From JAICND01 sp040905905 (GTDB lineage: Bacteria > Actinomycetota > Acidimicrobiia > Spongiisociales > ZC4RG35): a stretch of 64,000 nucleotides of DNA. The stretch's first letter is position 1; the number at the start of each line of letters is the position of its first letter. Below the pieces are notes generated by a model, which did no database searches, was not told where the DNA came from, and saw only the letters and a program-made list of their open reading frames with translations. The position numbers and the translations under genes are program-made. The stretch is taken from NCBI GenBank assembly GCA_040905905.1, contig JBBDQN010000056.1, positions 1-64,000 on the forward strand. The letters are read 5' to 3'. Positions 49,705-58,382 of the stretch are shown here, in pieces.

Positions 49705-51170
49705 GCCTGGCCGATCTGACCATCGTCGAGGCCGGAGTCCGGCTTCGATCCGGCGAAGCATCATCGGTTGATCTGCTGAACGCCGTGATCGAGCGTGCCT
49801 CATTGACCGAGGCACAGCTCCATTGCTATCTCACTATCGATCACGAAGGGGCCCGCCGCGCCGCCGAAACCGCAGATCGGGAAATGGCTGCGGGAACCGA
49901 TCGCGGCCTGTTGCACGGAATTCCCCTCGCGCTCAAGGACAACTTCTGCACCAGAGGTTTGGCCACCACTTGTTCCAGTCAGATCCTGGCCAGCTACGTG
50001 CCTCCCTATGACGCCACGGTCGTGAGTCGGTTGCGTTCCGGCGGCGTCGTCATCGTTGGCAAAACCAATCTCGACGAGTTCGCCATGGGCTCCTCAACGG
50101 AGAACTCGGCCTTTGGTCCTACCCGCAACCCCTGGGATCCCGAGCGGGTGCCGGGGGGAAGCTCTGGCGGCTCGGCCGCGGCGGTGGCGGTGGGGTCAGC
50201 GTTGGGAGGCTTTGGTTCCGACACAGGAGGCTCGATCCGCCAACCCGCCTCGTTGTGCGGTGTGGTGGGCTTCAAACCAACCTACGGGTTGGTCAGCAGA
50301 TACGGGCTGGTGGCCTTTGCCTCCTCGCTCGACCAGATCGGACCGCTGGCCCGGACGGTGGAGGATGCGCTGACACTGTTCGAGGGTGTCGCGGGCCATG
50401 ACCCGTTGGACGCCACCTCTTTTCCGGGTGAGGTGCCAGAGATGCGTGCCGGCTTCGAAGCGGGTCCGAGAGGCATACGGGTCGGGGTGGTGAAGCAGCT
50501 ATCCGGCGATGGTTACGAGCAGCCGGTGGCCGCAGCGATGTCCCAAATGTTGGATCGGTTAGCTAACGACGGCGCCGAGATCGTCGAAGTCTCGCTGCCT
50601 ACCTTCGACCTCGCCCTCTCCTGTTATTACCTGATCGCCCCTGCGGAAGCATCGGCCAACCTGGCACGTTTCGACGGGGTTCGCTACGGCCTTCGAGTAG
50701 AAGGCGAGACGGTGGAAGAGATGATGGCCCGCACCCGCGCCGAAGGATTTGGTCCTGAAGTGATCAGGCGGATCCTGCTTGGCACCTATTCGTTGTCGGC
50801 CGGTTACTACGACGCGTTTTACGGTCAGGCCAATCGGCTCCGCACCAAGCTCATCCGGGAGCTAGTCGACATCCATCGACGCGTCGACGTGTTGATCTCA
50901 CCTACCAGCCCGACAGTCGCCTTCGAGTTGGGGGCCAGGACCCAAGACCCGCTGGCGATGTATCTGTCGGACGTCTGCACTATCCCGGCCGATCTGGCCG
51001 GAACCCCGGCCATATCGGTCCCGGTCGGGCTCGATGAGCGGGGCCTGCCGATCGGTCTCCAGGTGATGGCTCCGCCTTTGGGCGAGCCGATCATGTTCCG
51101 GATGGCACGAGCCGTCGAGGAGCGAGCCGGCTTTGGCGCCCGCCCATCCATGGCCGGAACACCGTCGTGA
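49701..51170 (+). CDS. gatA: aspartyl/glutamyl-tRNA amidotransferase subunit A
   Basis: A 489-residue amidase subunit that frees ammonia from glutamine for Gln-tRNA(Gln) or Asn-tRNA(Asn) synthesis. The catalytic Lys is in GIPLALKDNFCTRG; the Ser-cisSer-Lys amidase signature is VPGGSSGGSAAAVAVGSALG, then GFGSDTGGSIRQPASLCGVV. The remainder is GatA throughout (ISPTSPTVAFELGA, DLAGTPAISVPVGLDERGLP). Tight overlaps with gatC and gatB. Confidence 0.97.
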   Translation: MSLADLTIVEAGVRLRSGEASSVDLLNAVIERASLTEAQLHCYLTIDHEGARRAAETADREMAAGTDRGLLHGIPLALKDNFCTRGLATTCSSQILASYVPPYDATVVSRLRSGGVVIVGKTNLDEFAMGSSTENSAFGPTRNPWDPERVPGGSSGGSAAAVAVGSALGGFGSDTGGSIRQPASLCGVVGFKPTYGLVSRYGLVAFASSLDQIGPLARTVEDALTLFEGVAGHDPLDATSFPGEVPEMRAGFEAGPRGIRVGVVKQLSGDGYEQPVAAAMSQMLDRLANDGAEIVEVSLPTFDLALSCYYLIAPAEASANLARFDGVRYGLRVEGETVEEMMARTRAEGFGPEVIRRILLGTYSLSAGYYDAFYGQANRLRTKLIRELVDIHRRVDVLISPTSPTVAFELGARTQDPLAMYLSDVCTIPADLAGTPAISVPVGLDERGLPIGLQVMAPPLGEPIMFRMARAVEERAGFGARPSMAGTPS

Positions 51171-52615
51171 GCACCTGGGAGCCGGTGATCGGCATCGAGG
51201 TCCACGTCGAGCTTCGGACCGCCAGCAAGATGTTCTGCGGTTGTCCTGTCAGCTTCGGCGGAGAACCAAACACAGCCATCTGTCCGACCTGTCTGGGGCT
51301 GCCAGGTGCCCTGCCGGTTACCAACGGCACCGCGATCGAGTGGCTGGCGCGGATCGGTCTGGCGTTGCACTGTCGGATCGCCCCGTCGTCGGTCTTTCAT
51401 CGAAAGAACTATTTCTACGCCGACCTTCCGAAGAACTATCAGATCAGTCAGTTCGACCTCCCCGTTTGCACCGACGGCTGGCTCGAGGTGACGGTTGATG
51501 GTGAGGAGATCCGGGTGGGGATCGAACGGGCCCATATGGAGGAGGACACTGGAAAGAGCCTCCACCAGGGGCTGGGTGGGCGGATCCATTCGGCCACGTC
51601 GACTCTGCTCGACTTCAACCGTAGCGGCGTTCCCCTGGTGGAGATCGTGTCCCGGCCCGATCTGCGTTCCGCTGCCCAGGCCCGCGCCTATGCCCAGGAC
51701 CTCCGGGCCGTGGTAGCCGAGTTGGGAGTGTCGGATGCCCGGATGGAGGAGGGCTCGATCCGCTTCGATGCCAACGTGTCAGTCAGACCGACCGGTCAGG
51801 AGGAATTCGGGACCAAGGTCGAGATCAAGAACATGAATTCGTTTCGTTCTCTCGAACGGGCGATCGCGTCGGAGATCGAGCGTCAAATCGCCGTTCTCGA
51901 AACAGGAGGAGTGCTGACCCAGGAGACCAGACATTGGGACGAGGAGGCCGGTGCCACCCAGGGCATGCGCAGCAAAGAAGGCAGCTCCGACTATCGGTAT
52001 TTCACGGATCCCGATCTGACTCCGATGGTCATGGCTCCCGAAACCATCGATCGCCTCCAGGCCGACCTTCCCGAACTTCCTGCCGATCGCCGCGGCCGCT
52101 ACTCCCACCTCGGGCTGGAGTCCCATCTCGTCAACGTGCTCTCGTCCTCCGAGTCGGGTCTTCGTCGGGTCTTCGACGACGCGGTCGCATTGGGAGCCGA
52201 CCCGGTTATGGCTGCCAATTGGATCACGGGGGAGGTCACGGCAGCGTTGCGAAGAACCGAGACGGCGACAGACGATATGTTGTTCACTGGAGCTGACCTG
52301 ACCGGGTTGTTGAAGATGGTGAGCGAAGGGGCCGTGTCGTCCTCGGCTGCCAAAGAGGTGTTGACCGGGGTGATGGCTGGTGAAGGAGCCCCCGCGGCGG
52401 TGGCACAGGCCCGGGACCTGATCCAGGTCTCCGACGAAGGCCAAATTAACGCAGCCGTTGAGGAGGTGCTGGGAGCCAACCCCGAAGCGATCGTGCGATT
52501 CCGCGGCGGCGAGGAGAAGGTCATTGGCTTCCTGGTTGGCCAGGTGATGAAAGCCACTGGCGGCAAGGCGGATCCCAAACTTGTCAACAGCCTGCTCCGG
52601 CAAGCGCTTTCGTGA
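51167..52615 (+). CDS. gatB: aspartyl/glutamyl-tRNA amidotransferase subunit B
   Basis: A 482-residue kinase subunit that activates the tRNA-bound Glu or Asp. It opens with VIGIEVHVELRTASKMFCGC and CPTCLGLPGALPVTNG, contributing zinc cysteines. Further motifs are RKNYFYADLPKNYQISQFDL, HMEEDTGKSLHQG, DFNRSGVPLVEIVSRPDLRS and the C-terminal YqeY-like tail (FLVGQVMKATGGKADPKLVN). GTG 51167 overlaps gatA; the stop overlaps the HAD gene. Confidence 0.97.
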   Translation: MSTWEPVIGIEVHVELRTASKMFCGCPVSFGGEPNTAICPTCLGLPGALPVTNGTAIEWLARIGLALHCRIAPSSVFHRKNYFYADLPKNYQISQFDLPVCTDGWLEVTVDGEEIRVGIERAHMEEDTGKSLHQGLGGRIHSATSTLLDFNRSGVPLVEIVSRPDLRSAAQARAYAQDLRAVVAELGVSDARMEEGSIRFDANVSVRPTGQEEFGTKVEIKNMNSFRSLERAIASEIERQIAVLETGGVLTQETRHWDEEAGATQGMRSKEGSSDYRYFTDPDLTPMVMAPETIDRLQADLPELPADRRGRYSHLGLESHLVNVLSSSESGLRRVFDDAVALGADPVMAANWITGEVTAALRRTETATDDMLFTGADLTGLLKMVSEGAVSSSAAKEVLTGVMAGEGAPAAVAQARDLIQVSDEGQINAAVEEVLGANPEAIVRFRGGEEKVIGFLVGQVMKATGGKADPKLVNSLLRQALS

Positions 52616-53235
52616 CCGTCCAGGCAGTCATCTTCGACTGCGACGGCGTCCTGGCCGACTCCGAATGGGCCTCGGCGAAGGCGTGGCAAGTCGCCCTGGC
52701 CCGACTCGGCTACCAAATGTCCGACGCTGAGTTCGGAGGTTTCATCGGTACCACCGATTGGGATCTCGCGGAGACGTTTGGTGAGCGGCTCGGCCACGAT
52801 CCTCTCGGGGTATTGGCGGCTGCCAACGATGAGCTTCGCTTCATCCTGGCAGGGGGATTGGAGGCCTTCGAGGATGCCGTCGGATTGTTGGATCGACTTG
52901 ATGGAATGCCGTTGGCGGTGGCGTCGAACAGTGACCGGTGGCGGCTCGAGGCAATCCTGGCGGCGGCGGGATTGGATGGTCGCTTCGAGGTTTCGGTGGC
53001 GGCGGATGAAGTTGGGCAACCAAAACCGGCCCCCGATGTCTATCTTCGGGCGTCCGAGCTGTTGGAGGTCCTCCCCGCTGGCTGCCTCGTAGTGGAGGAC
53101 AGCCCGACAGGCATCACCGCTGCCCGTGCGGCAAGAATGCAAGTGGTTGCGGTGGATCGCGGGCACTTTTCAGCCGACCAGCTTGAGCACGCCGATCGGG
53201 TGGTGTCGTCTCTCGACGAACTTCAGACCTGGTAG
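52612..53235 (+). CDS. HAD-IA family phosphatase/phosphoglucomutase-like
   Basis: A 207-residue HAD hydrolase. Motif I is VIFDCDGVLADSE with the nucleophile Asp, motif II is ASNSD, motif III has the Lys in EVGQPKPAPDVYLRASELL, and motif IV is CLVVEDSPTGITAARAARMQ. The helical cap after motif I and the -DGVLADSE- form suit beta-phosphoglucomutase-like or sugar-phosphate phosphatases. GTG 52612 overlaps gatB. Its 3' end overlaps the convergent ABC exporter gene by 13 nt. Confidence 0.88.
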   Translation: MTVQAVIFDCDGVLADSEWASAKAWQVALARLGYQMSDAEFGGFIGTTDWDLAETFGERLGHDPLGVLAAANDELRFILAGGLEAFEDAVGLLDRLDGMPLAVASNSDRWRLEAILAAAGLDGRFEVSVAADEVGQPKPAPDVYLRASELLEVLPAGCLVVEDSPTGITAARAARMQVVAVDRGHFSADQLEHADRVVSSLDELQTW

Positions 53236-55064
53236 GCAGCTGCCTGGAGGCTGAACATCTCCGCATAACGTCCGCCGGCAGCCACCAGTTCTTGGTGGGT
53301 TCCATCCTCCACTACCCGTCCCTCATGCAGCACATAGATACGGTCGGCGGTCCTCACCGAGGAGAACCGATGGGAGATCAAAAGAACGGTTCGCCCGCTG
53401 AGCAGGCTCCTGATGCGTTCAAAGAGTTCATGTTCGGCCCGCGCGTCTAAAGAGGCCGTCGGCTCGTCGAGGATCACGAATGGAGCGTTGCGAAAGAACG
53501 CCCGGGCCAGCGCCAAACGTTGCCATTGACCGGTCGAGAGATCGACTCCACCGAGGAACTCTGGACCCAACAGGGTTTCGTAGCCACCTGGGAGGTTCTC
53601 GATCATGGTGGCGGCTCCTGCCTGCTCGGCTGCCTCCACGATTTGCTCGCGATCGCCCGCCGCTTCGAATCGGCCCAGGCCGATGTTGTCGGAAGCCGAC
53701 AGGTGATATCGGAGAAAGTCCTGGAAGATCACCGCGACCTTCTGGCTGAAGTCGGACTGGTCCACCGAGCTGATGTCAACCCCGTCCCAGGCGATGTGGC
53801 CGTGGGACGGCTGATAGAGACCTGCGAGCAGCTTGGCGAGGGTCGACTTTCCCGATCCGTTCTCACCTACCAGCGCCACCACCTCGCCCTCGTCGATGTG
53901 CAGCGACACATCAACCAGTGCCTGCTGCACAGAACTTGGGTAGGTGAAACTCACGTCTTCGGCCGTGATGCGGCGAAAGGCCGAAGGACTTGACGTCGTT
54001 GGAGCGGGGGGTGGGATGGCCAACTCGAGAAACTGGCTGAAGTCATCGAGGTAGAAGCCTGCCTCCGACAACGTGCTGACGCTGTAGCCGGCCCCAGCCA
54101 GGCGGGCACCGACCACCGCGATCCCGACTATCGCCACGCCTGCCTCCGCCAGGGAGACCCTGCCGGTGGAGGCGAGAAACGCCACCAGAAGAACGATGCC
54201 CCCCAAGAGGATCCCCACCACGAAGGTGGAAGCCAGCGTGAAGAAGAGCTGGCGCCGCGCCACCGATCGCAACTCCGAAAGCCGATGGTCGTAGAGACGG
54301 TTCCAGCGCTCAAGCAAGAAGCCTGCGAGGCCGAATGCCCGAACCTCCTTGGCTTCGTCCCGACCGCCCAGCAACTCGCCGACATATTGGCGTTCGCGAT
54401 CAGTGGGCGTCATCCGCCAGAAGAACCGCCAAAACGCCGAGCTGCGGCGTGAGGCCGCCATCCATGCCGGGAGTAGGACAGTCAAGACAAGCGGAATGAG
54501 CAGTGGTTCGATGGCGATGAGAGCGATCGACACGCCGATAACCCCGACCAGGGCCGAGACCAGGCCGCTGACGCCGTAGACCATGTTGAGCGGCTGATGG
54601 AGTCCGGCCTGAACTCGCTGTAATCGGTTGTGGAAGTCCGGATGCTCGAATGCGGCCAACTCGACCCGGGAAGCAACCGTGAGGGCCTGCCCTTGCATGT
54701 CACGGCTTACCAGTTCTCCCAGGATCTGCTGTTGCTCCCGCTGCACCGCAGACCCAAATAGCGACACCGCGGTGAGGGCCGAGAGAGAGATCGCCCACGG
54801 GGCGACGGTGTCGAGCCCGGCCCCGAGCCGGTCGGCATCGAGGAGTGCCTGTAACGCCCTTTGGCCGACGATCAATTGGGCAGCGATGGTGGCAGCCGAC
54901 ACCAATTGGAGAGTGGTTGACAGGGCAAACTCGCGCCGCCCAGCCCGCATTACGAGGCGCAGGGCCCGGCGAACCAGATCGGGTATCCGCCGCAGATCGA
55001 CGCGGGCGTCCTCGCGAGACTGGAGGTCGTAGACCGTCAGCGGTTGTTCGACGGGTTGATCCAC
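53223..55064 (-). CDS. ABC exporter, fused permease and ATPase
   Basis: A half-transporter of about 613 residues. Six transmembrane helices (residues 40-330) lead to a nucleotide-binding domain: Walker A ALVGENGSGKSTLAKLLAGL, signature DLSTGQWQRLALARAFFR, Walker B FVILDEPTASLDARAEHELF, and H-loop LLISHRFSSVRTADRIYVLH. A typical multidrug/lipid-type exporter whose cargo is unknown. The start lies inside the end of the Lgt-like gene; GTG 55064 or TTG 55067 are the first sensible codons (overlap about 28 nt). The three-gene unit TlpA-Lgt-ABC is read leftward. Confidence 0.88.
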   Translation of the reverse strand: MDQPVEQPLTVYDLQSREDARVDLRRIPDLVRRALRLVMRAGRREFALSTTLQLVSAATIAAQLIVGQRALQALLDADRLGAGLDTVAPWAISLSALTAVSLFGSAVQREQQQILGELVSRDMQGQALTVASRVELAAFEHPDFHNRLQRVQAGLHQPLNMVYGVSGLVSALVGVIGVSIALIAIEPLLIPLVLTVLLPAWMAASRRSSAFWRFFWRMTPTDRERQYVGELLGGRDEAKEVRAFGLAGFLLERWNRLYDHRLSELRSVARRQLFFTLASTFVVGILLGGIVLLVAFLASTGRVSLAEAGVAIVGIAVVGARLAGAGYSVSTLSEAGFYLDDFSQFLELAIPPPAPTTSSPSAFRRITAEDVSFTYPSSVQQALVDVSLHIDEGEVVALVGENGSGKSTLAKLLAGLYQPSHGHIAWDGVDISSVDQSDFSQKVAVIFQDFLRYHLSASDNIGLGRFEAAGDREQIVEAAEQAGAATMIENLPGGYETLLGPEFLGGVDLSTGQWQRLALARAFFRNAPFVILDEPTASLDARAEHELFERIRSLLSGRTVLLISHRFSSVRTADRIYVLHEGRVVEDGTHQELVAAGGRYAEMFSLQAAAYQV

Positions 55065-55708
55065 CAACGGCAGATTAAGGAGACAGTCGCTGTACCGGCG
55101 ACAGCCGCAACCAGGTAAAACACGACGGGTCCACCATCTATCGACGGTCGCATCGGTTCGGTGAGCAGACGAGTGAGTGCCGACCACAGGATGGCCAGGC
55201 CCGTGATCGCCCCGCGGGGGAGGGAAATCCGGGCCAGGAAGAAAGCTCCGATTGCTAGAAGGATCGCGGAGTAGACCTCAACCGGGTGACGGGACACATC
55301 TGATCCCGGAAGCGACCAGGCCCAAGGGGCATCCGAAGCGGTGCCAAGACAGGCGGTGCGCCATACACACCCGGCATGCCAGCCAGCCAGGGCGGCGAGA
55401 GCTGGCGGGCCCAGGTTGTCGAGTGCGTACAGGTTCTTGCGGAGGGGCCAGGCGAGGGTGGCGAATCCGGTCAACGATGCCCACATCGTGTCGACTCCGG
55501 CCCGAACCATCAGAAACTGGCCGGGGTTGAGGATCGGGTTGATACCCGCCTTGAGGATGGCGGCGAGCCTTCCCGCCAACATCCCTACTACCGCGGCGCC
55601 GATCAGGCGGTCAAGGGGCCGGTCGGGAGTGTCGATGAGGCGAAGCCGGAGAGCTACGTAGGCGGCGGCGACGGACGTGAGCACCGCCCAGAGCAGACTG
55701 AATTCCAT
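55037..55708 (-). CDS. prolipoprotein diacylglyceryl transferase-like (Lgt family) membrane protein
   Basis: A 223-residue protein with about seven transmembrane segments. Lgt-like elements are DRLIGAAVVGMLAGRLAAIL (GRLA in the first core), GWHAGCVWRTACLGTASDAP (the place of the Lgt G-R-x-x-CF-x-x-GCCYG block) and SRHPVEVYSAILLAIGAFFL (H-P-x-x-x-Y). It is shorter than normal Lgt (about 260-300), and the core Arg/Gly block is altered, so activity as a true Lgt is uncertain. ATG directly follows the stop of the TlpA-like gene. Confidence 0.75.
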   Translation of the reverse strand: MEFSLLWAVLTSVAAAYVALRLRLIDTPDRPLDRLIGAAVVGMLAGRLAAILKAGINPILNPGQFLMVRAGVDTMWASLTGFATLAWPLRKNLYALDNLGPPALAALAGWHAGCVWRTACLGTASDAPWAWSLPGSDVSRHPVEVYSAILLAIGAFFLARISLPRGAITGLAILWSALTRLLTEPMRPSIDGGPVVFYLVAAVAGTATVSLICRWWINPSNNR

Positions 55709-56173
55709 CTAACGGTGGAGGAGTTCGTCGATCTGGAGAGCGAGGGTCTGCTCGTCGATGACCCCGTTGTGAGTGTTGATCAGTTCTCCACCCGGGGCAA
55801 AGAAGTACGTCCTCGGAACACCGAACCCTCCCAGTTCGGCGATGATCTCTCCCGGTTGGTCGAAATAGTGCGGGAAAGGAAGGTCGAACTCGTCGAGAAA
55901 CAGACGCGCACCTCGCTGATTGTCGTCGTAGTCGATGCCGATGAACTCAACCTGGTCGCCAAACTCGGCGTGCGCTTGTTGAAGCAACGGCGCTTCGGCC
56001 CTACAAGGAAGGCACCACGAGGCCCAGACGTTGACCACGGCTGGTCGATCTGACTCGGCCAGGAGTTGCTCGAAGCCAGCAAGGTCGATGACCGGCAGTT
56101 CCGGCGTTAACGGCTCGGCGGGATTCGACGTGCTACAGGCTGCGACGAGCAGTACGAGGATGAAGCGATGCAC
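55709..56173 (-). CDS. TlpA/ResA-like thioredoxin lipoprotein
   Basis: A 154-residue exported lipoprotein (FILVLLVAACS lipobox, Cys13). The thioredoxin domain has the redox motif VVNVWASWCLPCRAEAPLLQ, then EFIGIDYDDNQRGARLFLDE and the cis-Pro region GGFGVPRTYFFAPGGEL. ResA/TlpA proteins reduce cytochrome c apoproteins or other outer disulfides. First gene of the minus-strand unit; divergent from the lipoprotein at 56219 by 45 bp. Confidence 0.92.
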   Translation of the reverse strand: MHRFILVLLVAACSTSNPAEPLTPELPVIDLAGFEQLLAESDRPAVVNVWASWCLPCRAEAPLLQQAHAEFGDQVEFIGIDYDDNQRGARLFLDEFDLPFPHYFDQPGEIIAELGGFGVPRTYFFAPGGELINTHNGVIDEQTLALQIDELLHR

Positions 56174-56218
56174 GCGCTCATTGTGGACCCAAGGGACGGC
56201 TAGGTGTAGCTTGACCGG

Positions 56219-56653
56219 GTGACCCGGAGGCTCGCCCTGGCGACCGTGCTCCTCCTGGTGGCTTGTAGCGGGCTTCCGAGCCCACCCGACCTAGTCGTAG
56301 TTGCCGAGGATGGCGAAGTAAGAGTGGCACCTTTGTCGTACTGCTGGAACGACGTTGATCGAGGGCTCGATGCATGCGCTACCGGTACCTACCCTCTCTC
56401 GAATCCGACCAATGTCGGTGGAGTTGATGGTCGGATCGAGTTCCTTTGGCACGTCGACGGCTGGAGGTTCGAGGCAGGGATCAACGACCCAGGCGATCAG
56501 GCGAACCAGATCGGACTCGACGCCACGTATGAAGGTGCCGGCCTCTGGGTGCTCGATCCCGGAGCCCGTGTCGGGCTCCAAGAGGTTTACATCTCCGGGC
56601 GCGGACCCGAAGGTGACGTTGGTTTCATTTTCCTCGCAGAGCTCTCGGAATGA
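56219..56653 (+). CDS. lipoprotein of unknown function
   Basis: A 144-residue exported lipoprotein (LALATVLLLVACSG lipobox). The mature part has PLSYCWNDVDRGLDACATGT with two Cys likely forming a disulfide, VGGVDGRIEFLWHVDGWRFE and VYISGRGPEGDVGFIFLAEL. I recognise no family. GTG 56219. A decayed second copy lies directly downstream, so this gene was duplicated in tandem. Confidence 0.75.
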   Translation: MTRRLALATVLLLVACSGLPSPPDLVVVAEDGEVRVAPLSYCWNDVDRGLDACATGTYPLSNPTNVGGVDGRIEFLWHVDGWRFEAGINDPGDQANQIGLDATYEGAGLWVLDPGARVGLQEVYISGRGPEGDVGFIFLAELSE

Positions 56654-56672
56654 GGTGCCGAGAGACAGGCCC

Positions 56673-56998
56673 TTGACACGACACAAAGTGGCGTTGACGT
56701 TCCTAGCCCTGGCGGCTTGTGCGTCGGTTCACCGATCGAGGCCTGCCTAGCCCTCTGCCCAATCTCGGCACGGTCGAGGGTCGAATCGAAGTCGAGTGGC
56801 CGGCCGAGTATTGGGACTTCTCAGCTGTATTTGTGGACCCCGTGCATCGTGACGACGACTCGCCTGTCGAAGTCGATCTTATTGACCTCGGCATAGGTCT
56901 GGGCTCTCGAGCCAGACTCACGGGAAGGCCTGTTTGAAGTGGGGCTAACTGGCTACGGCCCAGAGGGGGATGTCTATGTCGTCTTGATAGCCGACATC
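56673..56998 (+). pseudogene. decayed tandem copy of the upstream lipoprotein gene
   Basis: It begins like a lipoprotein (TTG 56673: TRHKVALTFLALAACAS) then stops at TAG. In another frame PSPLPNLGTVEGRIEVEWPA matches the intact NPTNVGGVDGRIEFLWHVD. After a second shift near 56895, VWALEPDSREGLFEVGLTGY and GPEGDVYVVLIADI match WVLDPGARVGLQEVYISGRG and GPEGDVGFIFLAEL. About 40 residues, including the first Cys region, are lost. At least two frameshifts make it non-functional. Confidence 0.75.
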
Positions 56999-57003
56999 GT
57001 TGC

Positions 57004-57120
57004 TCAGCCGGACTTGCGCGCTCCCGAGCCCTTCTTCTCCTTCTTGGCCTGACGTTTCTGTTTGAGATCTTTGGTGGGGGCTTTCTTGTTGTTCTTGCCG
57101 CCCTTGTCTTTGTTCGCCAC
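57004..57120 (-). CDS. 38-residue lysine-rich small protein
   Basis: A short ORF below usual length cut-offs. GTG 57120 is preceded by AGGAGAA at ideal spacing. The product is MANKDKGGKNNKKAPT followed by KDLKQKRQAKKEKKGSGARK, about 40% Lys/Arg and without hydrophobic residues, so it is probably disordered and may bind nucleic acid or ribosomes. Small proteins of this type recur in actinobacterial genomes. Its end meets the decayed lipoprotein copy on the other strand. Confidence 0.72.
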   Translation of the reverse strand: MANKDKGGKNNKKAPTKDLKQKRQAKKEKKGSGARKSG

Positions 57121-57365
57121 GGGATTCTCCTATCCGTCGGGTCGATTCAATTGTGTCATGGAAAAGAGGCGCTGTCACCGAATTCTCCGGCGTTCTGGCG
57201 CGAGGAGGCGACTTTAAGGAACAGAGTTTGAGTTGGGTGATGAAGTCGACACCAAGGGCCTGAAGGAAATTGGCGGGCCGGTGGTTGGTCGCCATCCGAT
57301 TAGGCGTCTTCGGTGTATGGGGGAGTTGGGGTCGATGGTCATGCCGAGTTTGGTGGATGACGATG
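57121..57365. other. non-coding stretch beside the MITE-like element
   Basis: No frame here shows family resemblance. Minus-strand frames stay open (for example TKLGMTIDPNSPIHRRRLIG) but do not match the DUF222 family and may be remnant. The upstream part must hold the promoter of the small Lys-rich gene. Nothing else is seen. Confidence 0.4.
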
Positions 57366-57523
57366 GTTTCTCCCCCCAGGAGCGAAGCGACGTTGGGGGG
57401 AGTACGGCGAAGCCGGGAGGGGGGTGGCGAACCCGTGGAACTGGCTTCGGACAGCTTCGCCGCCCCCTCCGCCACTTCGTGGCACCTCCCCCAACGCTCA
57501 CTCCGTTCGCTGGGGGAGGAAAC
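57366..57523. mobile_element. 158-bp MITE/REP-like element with terminal inverted repeats
   Basis: The ends are GTTTCTCCCCCCAG (57366-57379) and CTGGGGGAGGAAAC (57510-57523), inverted repeats of 14 nt with about two mismatches. Each end also contains its own hairpin around a CGAAGCGACG or CGCTCACTCCGTTCGC core flanked by C-runs and G-runs. No ORF of its own. It sits inside a DUF222 relic. No clear target duplication was found. Confidence 0.6.
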
Positions 57524-57850
57524 GGGATGGCCTCGGTCTGATGGGTGACGGCGATCGGTCCTTTATCCCCGTCGGTCCGGTCCAGGTTGGCATCGACGAA
57601 CAATTCGGCCACGGTCACTTCCCGGCCGGGGTGGTTTTCTGACCCGCCGGTGAGGGAGTCGGCACAGACGGCGGTGAGAGCATCAGCCAACACCTGGCCT
57701 TGGGTCTGGGCGGGGAGGTTGGGGAACGTCCCGGCTTTCTCTCTGAGTGCCTTATCGACTAGCTGACCGTCGATCCCGGGATCGGTGGTGTGGGTGAGGG
57801 TCATCAGCCGGTGGGCGGTAGGACGGGACAGATTCCCAGAGCGGCTGCTC
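57524..57850 (-). pseudogene. fragment of a DUF222/HNH-family gene
   Basis: The minus-strand frame SGNLSRPTAHRLMTLTHTTD, then LVDKALREKAGTFPNLPAQT, VLADALTAVCADSL and REVTVAELFVDANLDRTDGD matches the middle of DUF222 proteins, like the intact copy at 5132-6247. It lacks the N-terminus, which would lie under the plus-strand gene at 57864, and the HNH domain, being interrupted by the MITE-like element after TEAIPF. No start or nuclease residues remain. Confidence 0.65.
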
Positions 57851-57863
57851 TTAACGTGGCGGC

Positions 57864-58382
57864 GTGCTGATCGACCGATTCCTGCCGCGATGGGATGTTT
57901 GCGAGTACGACGAAGTCACGATTCAGACGCCTCCGGAGGAGGCGTATCAAGCCCTGATGGATCTCGACATCGGCCGATCGAGGATCATTCGCACTCTGTT
58001 TGCGGCCAGAGGCTTGCCTCGCGGGAACTCGATGAGGCTCGCGAATCTGGCCGCGGTGGGTTTTGTTGTTCTTGCTGAGGATCCACCCAACGAGATCGTG
58101 TTCGGCCTCGTCGGCAAGTTCTGGACGATGCGAGGAGGACTCCAGAAGATAGGTGCCGAGGACTTCATCTCCTTTACGGCTCCTGGCTTGGTGAAGACGG
58201 CATGGAATTTCCGTGTGGAGCGAGGCGACAGCGGATCCAAGGTGTCCACGGAGACCCGCGTCCAGGCCACAGACGAGTCATCCCTTAGGTCGTTTCGGCG
58301 CTATTGGTTCTTGATTGGTCCCTTCAGCGCATTGATCCGCCGCGAGGCATTGCGCCTCGTGAAGGCTTCGGCCGCCCACTAG
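57864..58382 (+). CDS. SRPBCC-type conserved protein
   Basis: A 172-residue soluble protein. The start DRFLPRWDVCEYDEVTIQTP and PPEEAYQALMDLDIGRSRII, then EIVFGLVGKFWTMRGG, and FISFTAPGLVKTAWNFRVER followed by STETRVQATDESSLRSFRRY resemble a family of SRPBCC/polyketide-cyclase-like proteins in Actinobacteria. Function unknown. GTG 57864. The stop overlaps the CDC48-like gene's stop by 4 nt. Confidence 0.72.
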   Translation: MLIDRFLPRWDVCEYDEVTIQTPPEEAYQALMDLDIGRSRIIRTLFAARGLPRGNSMRLANLAAVGFVVLAEDPPNEIVFGLVGKFWTMRGGLQKIGAEDFISFTAPGLVKTAWNFRVERGDSGSKVSTETRVQATDESSLRSFRRYWFLIGPFSALIRREALRLVKASAAH

